This document shows positions 1 to 8,725 of a stretch of 64,000 nucleotides of DNA, one piece after another. The DNA is from Elusimicrobiota bacterium (GTDB lineage: Bacteria; Elusimicrobiota; Elusimicrobia; FEN-1173). Made by a program: the position numbers and the translations under genes. The DNA lies in the NCBI GenBank assembly GCA_016714745.1, contig JADKCG010000013.1, positions 1 to 64,000 on the forward strand, written 5' to 3'. Position 1 is the stretch's first letter; each line of letters starts with the position of its first letter. The notes under the pieces were generated by a model. It made no database searches. It was given only the letters and a program-made list of their open reading frames with translations, and had not been told where the DNA came from.

Positions 1-524
1 GCATTCACCAGGGCTTTTCCCATGTGGTGGCCCATGGACCGGGACCACCAGGTGTCCAGCGGGCACGGGGCCTCAAAAGGAATTTCCGCCCAAGGGCTCC
101 AGTGAGCGCCGACCACGTTGATGTAGGGAACGCCCATGAGAGGAGCGCTGATGGCCAATGAGGGGCGAAAATCTCCAATCACGGCGTCGGGTTGGGTATC
201 GTGAAACAAAGACAAATCTTCTTTGACTTGTCGGTGGAGGAGAGAGGCGTCGAAGAGGGTTTCTCCACAGGCCAGACGAAAACGAAATTCCTCGGAAGAC
301 AGGGACGTGGCCAGTTTCCATTCATAAGGCGAGGGAATCCAGCGGCGAAGTTGTTGATCGCAGGCAAAGACAATGGAATATTGGGTTTTCGGAAGACCGT
401 TGGCCAGGGTCAACAAACGCCCCAAATGGGCCAAGGAAGCAGATTCTGGGATGAAAAGGATTCGTTGGCGAACGTTGGTTCGGTTTTTCTGTTCAGGAAT
501 CTGGACGACCGTTTGATGGATCAT
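1..524 (-). CDS. Glycosyltransferase (GT1/MGT-like), N-terminal part, cut by window edge
   Basis: An open frame of 174 codons reads leftwards from an ATG at 522-524 and runs off the window, so only the N-terminal half is visible. The start is fixed by a very strong ribosome site (GGAGGAGG) just upstream. The protein opens with a hydrophobic beta strand and a small-residue loop (RILFIPESASLAHLGR) followed by LLTLANGLPKTQYSIVFA. Further on it has PDAVIGDFRPSLAIS and GVPYINVVGAHWSP. This order (GHxxP-like first loop, D-x-V-x-D-F, then A..GVPYI.V) is typical of the acceptor-binding half of UGT/MGT glycosyltransferases. The nucleotide-sugar-binding half, which would prove the family, lies outside the window, so donor and acceptor cannot be named. 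It is divergent from the operon starting near 690. Confidence 0.65.
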   Translation of the reverse strand, partial: MIHQTVVQIPEQKNRTNVRQRILFIPESASLAHLGRLLTLANGLPKTQYSIVFACDQQLRRWIPSPYEWKLATSLSSEEFRFRLACGETLFDASLLHRQVKEDLSLFHDTQPDAVIGDFRPSLAISAPLMGVPYINVVGAHWSPWAEIPFEAPCPLDTWWSRSMGHHMGKALVN

Positions 525-632
525 GACCCCTCCTCCCATTGCCACCGACACCTTCAGTTTAGTCCGTTCGGGTGAGGGGGGTGTTAGACCCAGGTGAAAT
601 CGGAATGAGCTCGTTGGGAAAACCACGGGGGA

Positions 633-660
633 TTGCTTTTTTCTGGAAAGGGGATATACT
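633..660 (+). promoter_or_regulatory. Putative sigma70-type promoter for the kinase/regulator operon
   Basis: TTGCTT at 633-638 and TATACT at 655-660 are separated by 16 nt. It lies between the divergent glycosyltransferase gene and the two-component genes, the expected place for their promoter. Confidence 0.4.
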
Positions 661-691
661 TCCCAGTGAATTGTATCTTCGATAAAAATGG

Positions 692-817
692 ATGGGGGGG
701 GCGTGTGTGGTGGGCGACTTGAGGGAGGCCCAGACGCTCGACCCTCAGGACAAAAATCTGCGCCAGGCATTGGAACATGTTGAAGAAGAATGGCGGCTTC
801 ACCCAGGACGGAATTAA
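692..817 (+). other. Small ORF with TPR-like tail, possible gene remnant
   Basis: A 41-codon frame runs from ATG 692 to TAA 817, just before the kinase start at 837. Its residues include LREAQTLDPQDKNLRQALEH, which looks like the end of a tetratricopeptide protein (AxxLDPxxxxxxxAL). A G8 run at 694-701 sits at its beginning; one G fewer would join it to another ATG at 688. It may be a short real peptide, a decayed TPR gene or chance. No Shine-Dalgarno is seen. Confidence 0.25.
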
Positions 818-836
818 TGCGACGAAAAAAAACGAT

Positions 837-2238
837 ATGAGCCTCCGTTTCCGGTTCGGCCTTCTGATAGGGGGAGTGGTGGCGTTAACGGTGGTGGTGC
901 ACCTGGTTTCTCTTCTCACCTCGGAAGCGCGGCATTTGTCCCGGCGGGCGGAAGAGGCCCATTGGACGGCGGCTCAACACCTGGCCCATGTATGCGGCGA
1001 GTCGTCCATCAACCGGGACGATTTGGCGGCCCTTAATTTTTTAAAGGAACTAAGCCGTGCCGAGGATCACGTGGAAGCCTTTTGTCTGAATAAAAGTGGG
1101 GGAATCCGTCTCCACCGAACGATGTCCCTGATCGGCCAACCGCTTCTCAAGGGTCTTCCGTCATCGCCTCAAAAAGAAGAAACTGAAAAAAACGGCCGCC
1201 GCGTTTGGATCTATACCGTTCCGATCGAACGACAGGGGGTCTCCCTGGGAGCGGCGCGGGTTTCGTTTGACTCGAGCAAAACGCAGGATCACGTTCGGGC
1301 CCAATTGGTTTTGGTGGTGAAACGGTCTTTAAATATGTCCGGGGTGACCCTGTTGGTGGCGCTCCTGTTTTCTTGGCTGGCGGCCCGGGCGTTGACGCGG
1401 CCCATTTTGGTGATCGCGAAAGAAGCCAAACGGTTATCGAAAGGGGATTGGGAGGCGCGGGTTCCGGAGGAGGCCCCGGGCGAGCTGGGGGAATTGTCTC
1501 GGGAATTTAACGCCATGTCCCAAAAACTTGGGGAATTGGATGCGTTGAAGGATCAGGTCATGCATTCTGTTTCCCATGACTTAAGGAACCCGTTGGGTGC
1601 CATGACCACGCTCGCCCGCATGATGAAAGCCGACGATCTCCCCGCGACCTCTCTGGCCTATGCGGAAGCCATTGAAACCACAGCCATACGATTGGCCGCC
1701 ATGTTGAACAATATATTGGACACCGCGCGGTTAAAAGACGGGCCGCTCTCCTTTAACCGGGGGCGTGTCGCCCCAAAAACTTTTTTCCGATTTGGAACGG
1801 CTCTATCGGCCCCTGGCGGACCAATCCCATAAAGACTTGACGTGGGAGGCCGCCGCGGGAATTCCTGCGTTTTTCGTCGATGAAGAAAAACTGTTCAGGG
1901 TGATGTTGAACCTTTTGACCAACGCCTTTAAGTTTACCCGGGAAGGGGACCGGATCATGGTGTCTGTCCGTTGGGTGGAAGGCGCTCGGCATGAGATTCG
2001 TGTCGCCGATACGGGATGGGGCATTCCTCCCGAACAAATGGCCCGGCTGTTTGTGCCTTATCGGGCGACACGGGGGGCGGGCGGAGAAGTTAAAAAAAAT
2101 CAGGGAACGGGGCTTGGCTTGTCCATTGTTAAAGCGCTCGTGGAAGGGCATGGGGGGACCGTGCGGGTGGAATCGGTTTTGAATCAAGGAACGACCATGA
2201 TCCTAACGCTTCCGTGCGGGGGGGGAGGAACGCTGTGA
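837..2238 (+). CDS. Membrane histidine kinase, frameshifted in a G run
   Basis: Sensor kinase read in two frames. The first frame gives an N-terminal membrane segment (GLLIGGVVALTVVVHLVSLL), a periplasmic part of about 130 residues, a second membrane segment, HAMP, and an H box (HSVSHDLRNPLGAM) with phospho-acceptor His. It leaves frame near 1760. The second frame (from about 1765 to 2238) supplies the ATP-binding domain: N box LLTNAFKF, G1 DTGWGIP, G2 GTGLGLSIVKAL. The switch lies at a run of five G (1759-1763). Removing one G gives a continuous 466-aa protein reading SFNRGVSPQKLFSDL. I chose ATG 837 because the membrane segment starts there; ATG 777 is also in frame. The stop overlaps the next gene (GTGA). 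The break is probably a consensus error, otherwise a dead kinase. The input signal is unknown. Confidence 0.8.
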
Positions 2239-2921
2239 CAACGAAACTTCTTTTGGTGGAAGATGATTTGGAAATGCGTCGCGCGACACGAATGTTGCTG
2301 GACCGGGCGGGTTATCGTGTGAGCGAGGCAGGGTCGGCGGAAGAGGCGTTGGTCGCGATCGAGAAAGGGGCTCCCGACCTTCTGGTGTCGGACATTCAAT
2401 TGCCCGGTCTCTCCGGCGTAAAACTGTGTGAAATCCTTCGCGGCCAGCCCCGCACGGCCGCTCTCCCCGTCATCCTTCTTACCGTCATGAGCCGATCTCC
2501 CGACAAAGTGCGGGGTCTGCAAACCGGCGCCGATGACTATATCACCAAACCCTATGAACCCCGAGAGTTTTTGGCCCGCATCGAAACCCTCCTTCGGCGG
2601 GTTCGCCAACGTTCTACTCCGGAAGAAACACTGGTGTTTCAGGGGCTTCGGGTCGACCTCACGCGACGGGAAGTAATACTCAATAACCGTCCCATTTCAT
2701 TAAGACGGAAAGAATACGAACTCCTCCTTTTGTTCCTTCGCCATCCCGGTCAACTGTTGACCCGCGATCGGGTTTCCAAAACGCTCTGGAACGATGATGT
2801 CATTGTGACCGACAACGCGATTTCGGTGCACATACGTCAATTGCGGGCCCGATTGGGCCGGTTTGGCGACCGGATCCAAACCCTCGTGGGCGAGGGGTAT
2901 CGGCTGGACGACTCGGAATAG
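2235..2921 (+). CDS. OmpR/PhoB-family response regulator
   Basis: A 228-aa response regulator, partner of the kinase just upstream; its GTG start overlaps the kinase stop and follows a GGGGGAGG ribosome site. The receiver domain (residues 1-120) has the acidic pair after LLLVED, phospho-acceptor Asp about 53 (LLVSDIQLPG), the switch Thr in VILLTVMS and Lys in DDYITKP. The C-terminal winged-helix domain (about 130-225) shows SLRRKEYELL, LTRDRVSKTLW and the recognition helix region AISVHIRQLRARL followed by VGEGYRLD, all usual for Trans_reg_C. It should bind DNA as a phosphorylation-controlled dimer. Its targets are not evident from the window. Confidence 0.93.
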   Translation: MTTKLLLVEDDLEMRRATRMLLDRAGYRVSEAGSAEEALVAIEKGAPDLLVSDIQLPGLSGVKLCEILRGQPRTAALPVILLTVMSRSPDKVRGLQTGADDYITKPYEPREFLARIETLLRRVRQRSTPEETLVFQGLRVDLTRREVILNNRPISLRRKEYELLLLFLRHPGQLLTRDRVSKTLWNDDVIVTDNAISVHIRQLRARLGRFGDRIQTLVGEGYRLDDSE

Positions 2922-3054
2922 TCTGACCGTTTTTCTCTGTCGATATCAATCCCTCGCTCGTGGGTCACAGGCCCTGCCTGGGCCCGGCTCAAAAAACCCC
3001 CTCAGCCAAAATGGAAATTTATTTCTGCGCGGACCCTCATTTGGAGAATCCCGA

Positions 3055-4242
3055 TTATTCGATGTTGTAGGTTTTGGGTGCCGCGGGGAGAGGCGGAGGA
3101 TCGAGCGGGCGGTCGGCAAATGTTTCCATGACTTGAATGATGTTACTGGCCACCCGTTTAAACGCTTCGACTAAAGTCGGATCGAAATGTTTTCCGGCGC
3201 CTTCATAAATGATTTTCAAAGCGTCAGGCAAAGAGAAGGCGGACTTGTAACAGCGACGGGACGTGAGCGCGTCAAAGACATCCGCCAGGGCCACGATCCG
3301 CGCTTCCAGAGGGATGGCGTCCCCTTTAAGTTTGGACGGATAGCCAGTTCCGTCCCATTTCTCATGGTGGCCGCGGGCCACGCGCTCGGACATGAGGAGC
3401 AATTCGTTTTCGGAGTTCGCTAAAATATCGGCCCCGTAGTTGGGGTGGCGATACATTTCTTTCCATTCGGATTCGTCCAGTTTTCCGGGTTTTTTTAAGA
3501 TCGCGTCGGGAACCCCCAGTTTTCCAATGTCGTGCATGGGGCTGGCGAGCGCTAATCGTTCGCACCATTCCTCGTCTTGGCCCGCCGCTCCGGCAATCAA
3601 TCGACTGTATCGGCTAACCCGCTCGAGATGAAGCCGGGTGTCGTGGTCTTTGAATTCGGCGGCCGCGGCCAAACGGAAAATCGTGTCCTTGTAGGCGGTT
3701 TGTAGATCGTCGTGGAGCTGGGCGTTTGCCACGGCGCTGGCCGCCTGCTCGGCGAACAAGATAAACATTTTCTCATCATTTTCCTGGAAGGGGCCCCCCT
3801 TTTTATTGAGAACTTGGAGCGCGCCGATCACATCGCCCCGCATTTTCGCGAGCGGCGCTGTCAGCAGAGATTGGGTGCGATACCCGCTGGCCCGGTCCAC
3901 TTCCGGATTGAACCGTTTGTCGGCGTAGGCGTCGACAATATTGATGACCCGACGTTCGAGAATGGATTGGCCCACAATTCCCCTATCCGCGGGGATGCGG
4001 ATGGTGTGGCCGCCGGTCGCCACTCGGGACCAAAGTTCATTTTTCTTTTTGTCCAGGATAAAAACCGAACAGCGTTCCGCCTGCAGGATTTCCCGCGCAG
4101 AGTCCACCACAACCCCCAAAAGGGAGTCTAAGTCTTTGCGCAGGGACATCTGCCGCGTGTAGTCCAAAAGGAGGCTCAGCCTGCGTTTCCATTCCCGCAA
4201 GTCGGCCACTTCATTTAGGGGAGGGGTGGGATCGTTTGGCAT
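3055..4242 (-). CDS. GAF-HD-GYP protein, probable c-di-GMP phosphodiesterase
   Basis: A 395-aa soluble protein. Residues about 25-190 form a GAF sensor domain (AERCSVFILD, IPADRGIVGQSI, YRTQSLLTAPL, GVLQ-like GALQVLNK). Residues about 210-380 form an HD-GYP domain with all signature residues: HLERVSRYSR, the HD pair in PMHDIGKLGVPD, GHHEKWDGTGYP and ARIVALADVFDAL. HD-GYP enzymes with these residues hydrolyse cyclic di-GMP, so this should counteract the cyclases at 61-64 kb. The frame stays open upstream to 4434, close to the divergent nadC start. I chose the ATG at 4242 because conserved sequence begins there. AAGGAG touches this ATG directly, too close to act as a ribosome site, so a near-leaderless start or a longer N-terminus remains possible. 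Confidence 0.9.
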   Translation of the reverse strand: MPNDPTPPLNEVADLREWKRRLSLLLDYTRQMSLRKDLDSLLGVVVDSAREILQAERCSVFILDKKKNELWSRVATGGHTIRIPADRGIVGQSILERRVINIVDAYADKRFNPEVDRASGYRTQSLLTAPLAKMRGDVIGALQVLNKKGGPFQENDEKMFILFAEQAASAVANAQLHDDLQTAYKDTIFRLAAAAEFKDHDTRLHLERVSRYSRLIAGAAGQDEEWCERLALASPMHDIGKLGVPDAILKKPGKLDESEWKEMYRHPNYGADILANSENELLLMSERVARGHHEKWDGTGYPSKLKGDAIPLEARIVALADVFDALTSRRCYKSAFSLPDALKIIYEGAGKHFDPTLVEAFKRVASNIIQVMETFADRPLDPPPLPAAPKTYNIE

Positions 4243-4414
4243 CTCCTTAAGCCTACCAGAGGTTTTGATAAATTTCCATAGGTAAATCAACACCGCGTTT
4301 TTGGATAAAAAATACCCACGTTCGGCTTTTTGCTTCACAACAAAGTATGAACGGTGGCGCGGTCGGAAGCCCATGTCACTTTCTTCCAGGATCTTCTGGG
4401 ATATATCTATCCGC

Positions 4415-4443
4415 TGGACAGGGGGATCGGGCAAAGTTAGAAT
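4415..4443 (+). promoter_or_regulatory. nadC promoter, leaderless type
   Basis: TGGACA (4415-4420), a 17-nt spacer, then TAGAAT (4438-4443): each hexamer matches the sigma70 consensus at 5 of 6 positions. The -10 ends exactly 6 nt before the nadC ATG at 4450, so transcription should begin at the A of the start codon. Confidence 0.6.
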
Positions 4444-4449
4444 GGGTTC

Positions 4450-5309
4450 ATGGACTGTCGACGGGAAGCGCGGAGGGCTTTGGTCGAGGATCGGGCGTGG
4501 CGCGACATCACGTCGTCCTTATTTGTCCCTCGGAACGCCCGAGGACGGGCGCGGGTGGTGGTGAAGGAACCGGGGGTTTTGGCGGGCGGGCCCGTGGCCC
4601 GGGCTGTTTTTCAAGAAATGAATCCGGGGGTGCGGGTCCGGGGATGGGTGAAGGACGGGGCGAGGGTGGGGCCCGGGCAGGTGGTTTTAGAGGTTTTGGG
4701 CCCGCTCCGGGCTCTTCTTTCTGCCGAACGGACGGCGCTGAATTTCCTCACCCACCTTTCCGGTATTGCCACCCTAACACACCACTTCGTTCGCGCGGCG
4801 GGGGTCGGCGGACCGGCGATCTTGGAAACACGCAAAACTTTGCCCGGTTTGCGGGATTTGCAGAAATACGCGGTTCGGATGGGCGGCGGAAAAAATCATC
4901 GGCGGGATCTATCGGACGCGGTGTTAATTAAAGAAAATCATTTGGCTTTTTTTGGGGTGTGCGTGGCCGACAGGATCTTGTGGGCCGGGTCGCTCACGTG
5001 AAACGGACCGGTCGATCTGTTGAAATGGAATGCCGGGATCGCAACGAGGTCCTCTGGGCGTTGGACGCGGGCGCCGATATCCTTTTGTTGGACAACGTGC
5101 CCGTTGGGAAACTGGCGGCGTTCGTTCGTTGGGTTCGAAACGAATGTGTTCGGCGCGCCACGCCGACGCCGCTTTTGGAAGTGTCTGGCGGCGTGACTTT
5201 AAAGGTCATGCCCCGTTTGGTTCGTGCGGGGGTTGACCGTGTGTCCATTGGCCGACTCACCCATTCGGCCCCTGCGCTCGACATGAGTTTGGATGTGGAG
5301 GTCCTTTGA
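4450..5309 (+). CDS. nadC: Nicotinate-nucleotide pyrophosphorylase (quinolinate phosphoribosyltransferase), frameshifted
   Basis: NadC converts quinolinate and PRPP to nicotinate mononucleotide, CO2 and PPi in de novo NAD synthesis. The first frame gives the N-terminal domain and most of the barrel: ERTALNFLTHLSGIAT, TRKTLPGLRDLQKYAV, MGGGKNHR, DAVLIKENHL. The second frame continues with VEMECRDRNEVLWALDAGAD, ILLLDN, LLEVSGGVTL and RAGVDRVSIGRLTHSA, the classic C-terminal NadC motifs. The break lies at TTTTTTTGGGG (4947-4957). One extra G restores IKENHLAFFGGVRG and a 286-aa protein of normal length. A -1 slip on the T run would also rejoin the frames. The gene ends overlapping birA by 4 nt, and no other nad gene is nearby. 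Confidence 0.9.
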
Positions 5310-6283
5310 AGGACGCTCTTCTTTTTCAATTAAAAGGGGCGAAGGCCCCTTTATCGGGGACTATTTTGGCGGACGGCTTGGGAGTCACGCGGGCCGCGGT
5401 TCATAAACGCATTCAAAAGTTGAGAACCGCGGGGCATCAGATTGTGGGGACCAATCGGGTAGGGTATCGTTGGGCAGGAACAACGGTCTCGTTAAATCCC
5501 GAGGCCTTGAAGGGCGGGATCGTGACAGAGGTGTTTCGTTTTCCCGTGATGGGGTCTACCCAGGACGAAGCCAAAGCGCTCGCTGTCAAGGGCGCCGGTG
5601 AAGGGACGCTTGTGATGGCCGATCGCCAAAGCGCGGGCCGGGGTCGGCTGGGACGTTCTTGGGTTTCTCCCATCGGCGGGCTTTGGTATTCTCTGATTCT
5701 TCGTCCCGTTCTTCCCCCTCATCGTGTGCCGGCCCTCACGCTGGTGGCGGCCTTGGATTGGGTGGAGGTACTTACAGCGCGGGGCGTGCCCGCAGGGGTG
5801 AAATGGCCAAACGATGTGTGGGCCGAAGGTAAAAAAATGGCGGGCATTTTAACGGAAATGTCGGCGGAGACGGACCGTGTTCAATGGGTCGCGCTCGGCG
5901 TCGGCGTGAATGTGAACAACCGTCTTCCGAAATCCCCCGCGGTGCCGGCGGCCGCGGTGTCCTCCTGGACCGGGCCGATCGCGCTTGAGAAATTACTCCT
6001 GGAATGGGTGGGCCGATTTTCAAAAAGTTACCCCCGGTTTGTTCGCTCCGGGTTTGCCTCTTTTCGATCGAACTATGAACAGGTCTCTGTGTTGAGGGGA
6101 ACCCGCGTGTCTTTCGAGGGGCCGGAAGGGCGTAACGCGGGCCGCGTGCTTGGGGTTGACAACGAGGGCCGATTGCGCGTTTCCACCGCGACGGGCGAAA
6201 CGACGTGTTCGGCGGGAGAGGTCTCGCTTCTCCGGCCGCTCGAGTTGAAATCTGCCCCAGGGAAAGGACACGAGATCCCATGA
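5306..6283 (+). CDS. birA: Bifunctional biotin-protein ligase / biotin operon repressor
   Basis: BirA activates biotin to biotinyl-AMP and attaches it to carboxylase carrier proteins. Residues 1-60 form a winged helix-turn-helix (LSGTILADGLGVTRAAVHKRI, then LRTAGHQIVGTNRVGYRW), so it may also repress transcription. The catalytic domain has STQDEAKAL, the ATP loop QSAGRGRLGRSW, GLWYSLILRP, VKWPNDVW and KMAGILTEMS. A C-terminal SH3-like domain follows (about 265-310). The TTG start overlaps the nadC stop (TTGA) behind a GGAGG site, so the two are translationally coupled. Length (325 aa) is usual. No biotin-operator palindrome was identified. Confidence 0.95.
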   Translation: MKDALLFQLKGAKAPLSGTILADGLGVTRAAVHKRIQKLRTAGHQIVGTNRVGYRWAGTTVSLNPEALKGGIVTEVFRFPVMGSTQDEAKALAVKGAGEGTLVMADRQSAGRGRLGRSWVSPIGGLWYSLILRPVLPPHRVPALTLVAALDWVEVLTARGVPAGVKWPNDVWAEGKKMAGILTEMSAETDRVQWVALGVGVNVNNRLPKSPAVPAAAVSSWTGPIALEKLLLEWVGRFSKSYPRFVRSGFASFRSNYEQVSVLRGTRVSFEGPEGRNAGRVLGVDNEGRLRVSTATGETTCSAGEVSLLRPLELKSAPGKGHEIP

Positions 6284-7815
6284 CCGAAATTCATATTCCC
6301 TTGCGTGTTTTGGTGGCCGATGAGGATCCGGCGTTCGTCCGATTTTTTTCCCAGCGGATGACCGCGCTCTCGGACTGGGCGGTGACGGTAGAGTCCTGCG
6401 CCAGCGGAGCCGACCTGATGCAACGCATCTACGCCGAAACCTTTGACCTGGTTTTTATGGACATGGGCCTTCCCGACATCGATGGGCTTGATTTCCTCAC
6501 CCGCCTGTCTCAGACGACGTTGCCGTTGCCCGTGGTGGCTCTTTCCGCCAAAAACGAATCGCGCCACGCGGTGGAGGCCATGAAACGCGGCGTTTTGGAC
6601 CATGTGATGAAAGAGGATTTCGCCTCCATGGATCTCAGCGGGTTTCTGGGGCGGCTGACAGAGACGTTCCGGTTGAAACGGGAAAACGCCGAGCTCCGCC
6701 AGATCGGCGAGATGAAAAATGATTTTCTTGCGACTATTTCTCACGAGCTTCGCACGCCGCTCACTTCCATCCTTGGGCTCAGCGAATTGATCCTGGCTGG
6801 CCGCATGGGCGTCGTCGGCGATAAACAGGCCGATGCGCTTCGGAAAGTGATCGAACAGTCCCAAAACCTTGCGCGGCTGATCAATCAACTGTTGGATGTT
6901 CAAGACACGGTTCAAGCGCGCGCGGCGGCCGATCTGCGACCGGTGGCTCTGGTTGATTTCGTTAACGAGAGGGCGACAGCGCTTCGTCCTATGTTTGAGA
7001 AGAAAGGCATCGAACTGCGCGGGGTGGCCCCCGCCGCACCGGTGTGGGTTCACGGTCACGCGGAATCGATCGGAAAGGTGTTGGACCACCTCCTATTGAA
7101 TGCGCTCAAGTTTACCGGCGCGGGGGGGGTGGTGGTGTTCAGCGTTCATCCCCTCGCGACCCGCAGTGTGCGCGTGTCGGTTCAGGACACGGGCCAGGGA
7201 ATCCCGAAAGCCCTCCCGTTTGTTTTTCAGAAATTTTTCCATGCGGACCCCAGTTTGACCCGTGGGTATGGGGGGCTGGGGTTGGGATTGGCCTATTGCC
7301 AGTTCGTTGTGGAGTCGTATGGAGGCAAAATTTGGGTGGAATCTCCGGGCGTGGGGAAGGGCACCGAGGTTCATTTCACGTTGCCGTGTCTGGATCCCGC
7401 GTCCGTGGGATCGTCCGCTCCTCCGCCGGACCACCAGGTGGTGCTCTGGGTCGACGACAACCTGAATATGCTCGAACTGATGGAAGTGGGATTTGCCTCC
7501 CTCCCGGAGTCTGTTCAGTTGGTGACACGTCAAAGCGGACAGGCTGGTCTTGATGAGGCGAGGACGCGTCCCCCGGACCTCATCGTCCTGGATATCATGA
7601 TGCCGGACATGAACGGTTTGGAGGTCTTGGCCCACTTGAAGGGCGATCCCGTCACGCGGGATATTCCCGTGATGATCGTCACGGGGTATCGAGAGGCGGC
7701 GGAGGAGGCCATGGAACGCGGGGCCACCGCCTATTTTCTCAAACCTTTCCGGATTCCCGACATCCTTGAGAAAGTACGCCAGCAACTGAAGATCCCCGCC
7801 CTGCCGAAGAAATAG
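6280..7815 (+). CDS. Hybrid histidine kinase, REC-HisKA-HATPase-REC
   Basis: A 511-aa soluble signalling protein. An N-terminal receiver (about 8-120) has phospho-acceptor Asp in LVFMDMGLPDIDG. It is followed by HisKA (DFLATISHELRTPLTSILG), an ATP-binding domain (N box LLNALKFTG, DTGQGIP, GGLGLGLAYCQFVVE) and a second receiver (about 390-505; VDDNLNMLEL, LIVLDIMMPDMNG, MIVTGYREAA, AYFLKPF). No membrane segment is present, so input probably arrives through the first receiver or by protein contact. The ATG overlaps the birA stop (ATGA), an unusual operon partner. In this arrangement an external kinase phosphorylates the first receiver and so modulates a second phosphorelay. Output is unknown because no DNA-binding domain is attached. 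Confidence 0.92.
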   Translation: MTEIHIPLRVLVADEDPAFVRFFSQRMTALSDWAVTVESCASGADLMQRIYAETFDLVFMDMGLPDIDGLDFLTRLSQTTLPLPVVALSAKNESRHAVEAMKRGVLDHVMKEDFASMDLSGFLGRLTETFRLKRENAELRQIGEMKNDFLATISHELRTPLTSILGLSELILAGRMGVVGDKQADALRKVIEQSQNLARLINQLLDVQDTVQARAAADLRPVALVDFVNERATALRPMFEKKGIELRGVAPAAPVWVHGHAESIGKVLDHLLLNALKFTGAGGVVVFSVHPLATRSVRVSVQDTGQGIPKALPFVFQKFFHADPSLTRGYGGLGLGLAYCQFVVESYGGKIWVESPGVGKGTEVHFTLPCLDPASVGSSAPPPDHQVVLWVDDNLNMLELMEVGFASLPESVQLVTRQSGQAGLDEARTRPPDLIVLDIMMPDMNGLEVLAHLKGDPVTRDIPVMIVTGYREAAEEAMERGATAYFLKPFRIPDILEKVRQQLKIPALPKK

Positions 7816-7819
7816 TAGA

Positions 7820-8725
7820 ATGAGTTCTCTTTCATCTGCATTGAATTCGAGGATCCCTTTGTCCAAAAATAAAATTTCACCTGTCCGCATCGCTGTGATT
7901 GGCGGGAGCGGCCTTTACGACATCCCGGGTATTGAAAAAGTTAAAAACGTTCGCATTAAAACCCCGTTCGGGGACCCTTCTGACGCGATTGCCATTGGTC
8001 ATTTGGCGGGCGTGCGTTGTGCGTTTCTTCCTCGTCACGGACGGGGCCATCGTTTCTTGCCCACCGAAGTTCCTGCCCGCGCCAACATCTATGCCCTGAA
8101 ATCGTTGGGGGTTGAGCGGATTTTAGGGGTGGGGGCTGTTGGAAGTTTGAAAGAAGAACTGGCCCCGCGGCACTTCGTCGTGCCCGACCAGGTGTTCGAC
8201 CGAACCAAATTCCGCACCTCGACTTTTTTTGGAGACGGGATCGTGGCCCATGTGGGGGTGGACCAGCCGTTCTGCGGTCCGCTTGCGGCCGAAGTGGCCC
8301 GCGCGGGGGACGACGTGGGGGTCACCGTTCACCGCGGCGGGACGTATGTGTGTATCGAGGGCCCCAGTTTTTCAACCAAAGCGGAATCCCAGGTGAACCG
8401 GGGCCACGGGTTTTCGGTGGTGGGAATGACGCTCGTCCCGGAATACAAGCTCGCCCGCGAAGCCGAAATCTGTTACGCCACTATTTCCCTTGTGACGGAT
8501 TATGACGTTTGGAAAGAAGGAGACGAAGTGTCCGTTGAGAAAGTCGTGGCGACCATGCACGCCAACGTGGACAAGGTGAAACAACTTATTCTCCGACTTC
8601 TGCCTCGACTCACGGGGCCCCGCTCCTGTGGATGCGGGAGCGCTCTCCGTCAGGCGGTTTTCACTGATCCGAAAGCCATGAAACGGTCAACGCGAAAAAA
8701 ACTGGATCTGTTGCTTCGATGTTGA
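7820..8725 (+). CDS. mtnP: S-methyl-5'-thioadenosine phosphorylase (purine nucleoside phosphorylase family 2)
   Basis: Phosphorolytic cleavage of methylthioadenosine to adenine and methylthioribose-1-phosphate, in methionine salvage and polyamine by-product recycling. Visible motifs: IAVIGGSGLYDIPG, the phosphate loop LPRHGRGHRFLPTEVPARAN, GVGAVGSL, VPDQVFDRT, YVCIEGPSFSTKAES, VVGMTLVPEYKLARE and SLVTDYDVW. The TEVPARAN and GPSFSTKAE segments are those of the MTAP subgroup, although related enzymes use methylthioinosine or other nucleosides. The 301-aa length is normal. About 20 residues precede the first strand; a TTG at 7859 is an alternative start. The 3' end overlaps the next gene. Confidence 0.9.
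   Translation: MSSLSSALNSRIPLSKNKISPVRIAVIGGSGLYDIPGIEKVKNVRIKTPFGDPSDAIAIGHLAGVRCAFLPRHGRGHRFLPTEVPARANIYALKSLGVERILGVGAVGSLKEELAPRHFVVPDQVFDRTKFRTSTFFGDGIVAHVGVDQPFCGPLAAEVARAGDDVGVTVHRGGTYVCIEGPSFSTKAESQVNRGHGFSVVGMTLVPEYKLAREAEICYATISLVTDYDVWKEGDEVSVEKVVATMHANVDKVKQLILRLLPRLTGPRSCGCGSALRQAVFTDPKAMKRSTRKKLDLLLRC

Noticed and set aside
4940..4970. Programmed -1 frameshift in nadC at T TTT TTT
   Set aside because: The heptamer is suitable, but four other genes in the window have the same type of break at G runs without a slip site, so a sequence error is simpler. Kept only as an alternative.
6073..7890. Long minus-strand frames opposite birA, the hybrid kinase and mtnP
   Set aside because: The plus strand encodes well-known families; high GC produces long antisense frames here.
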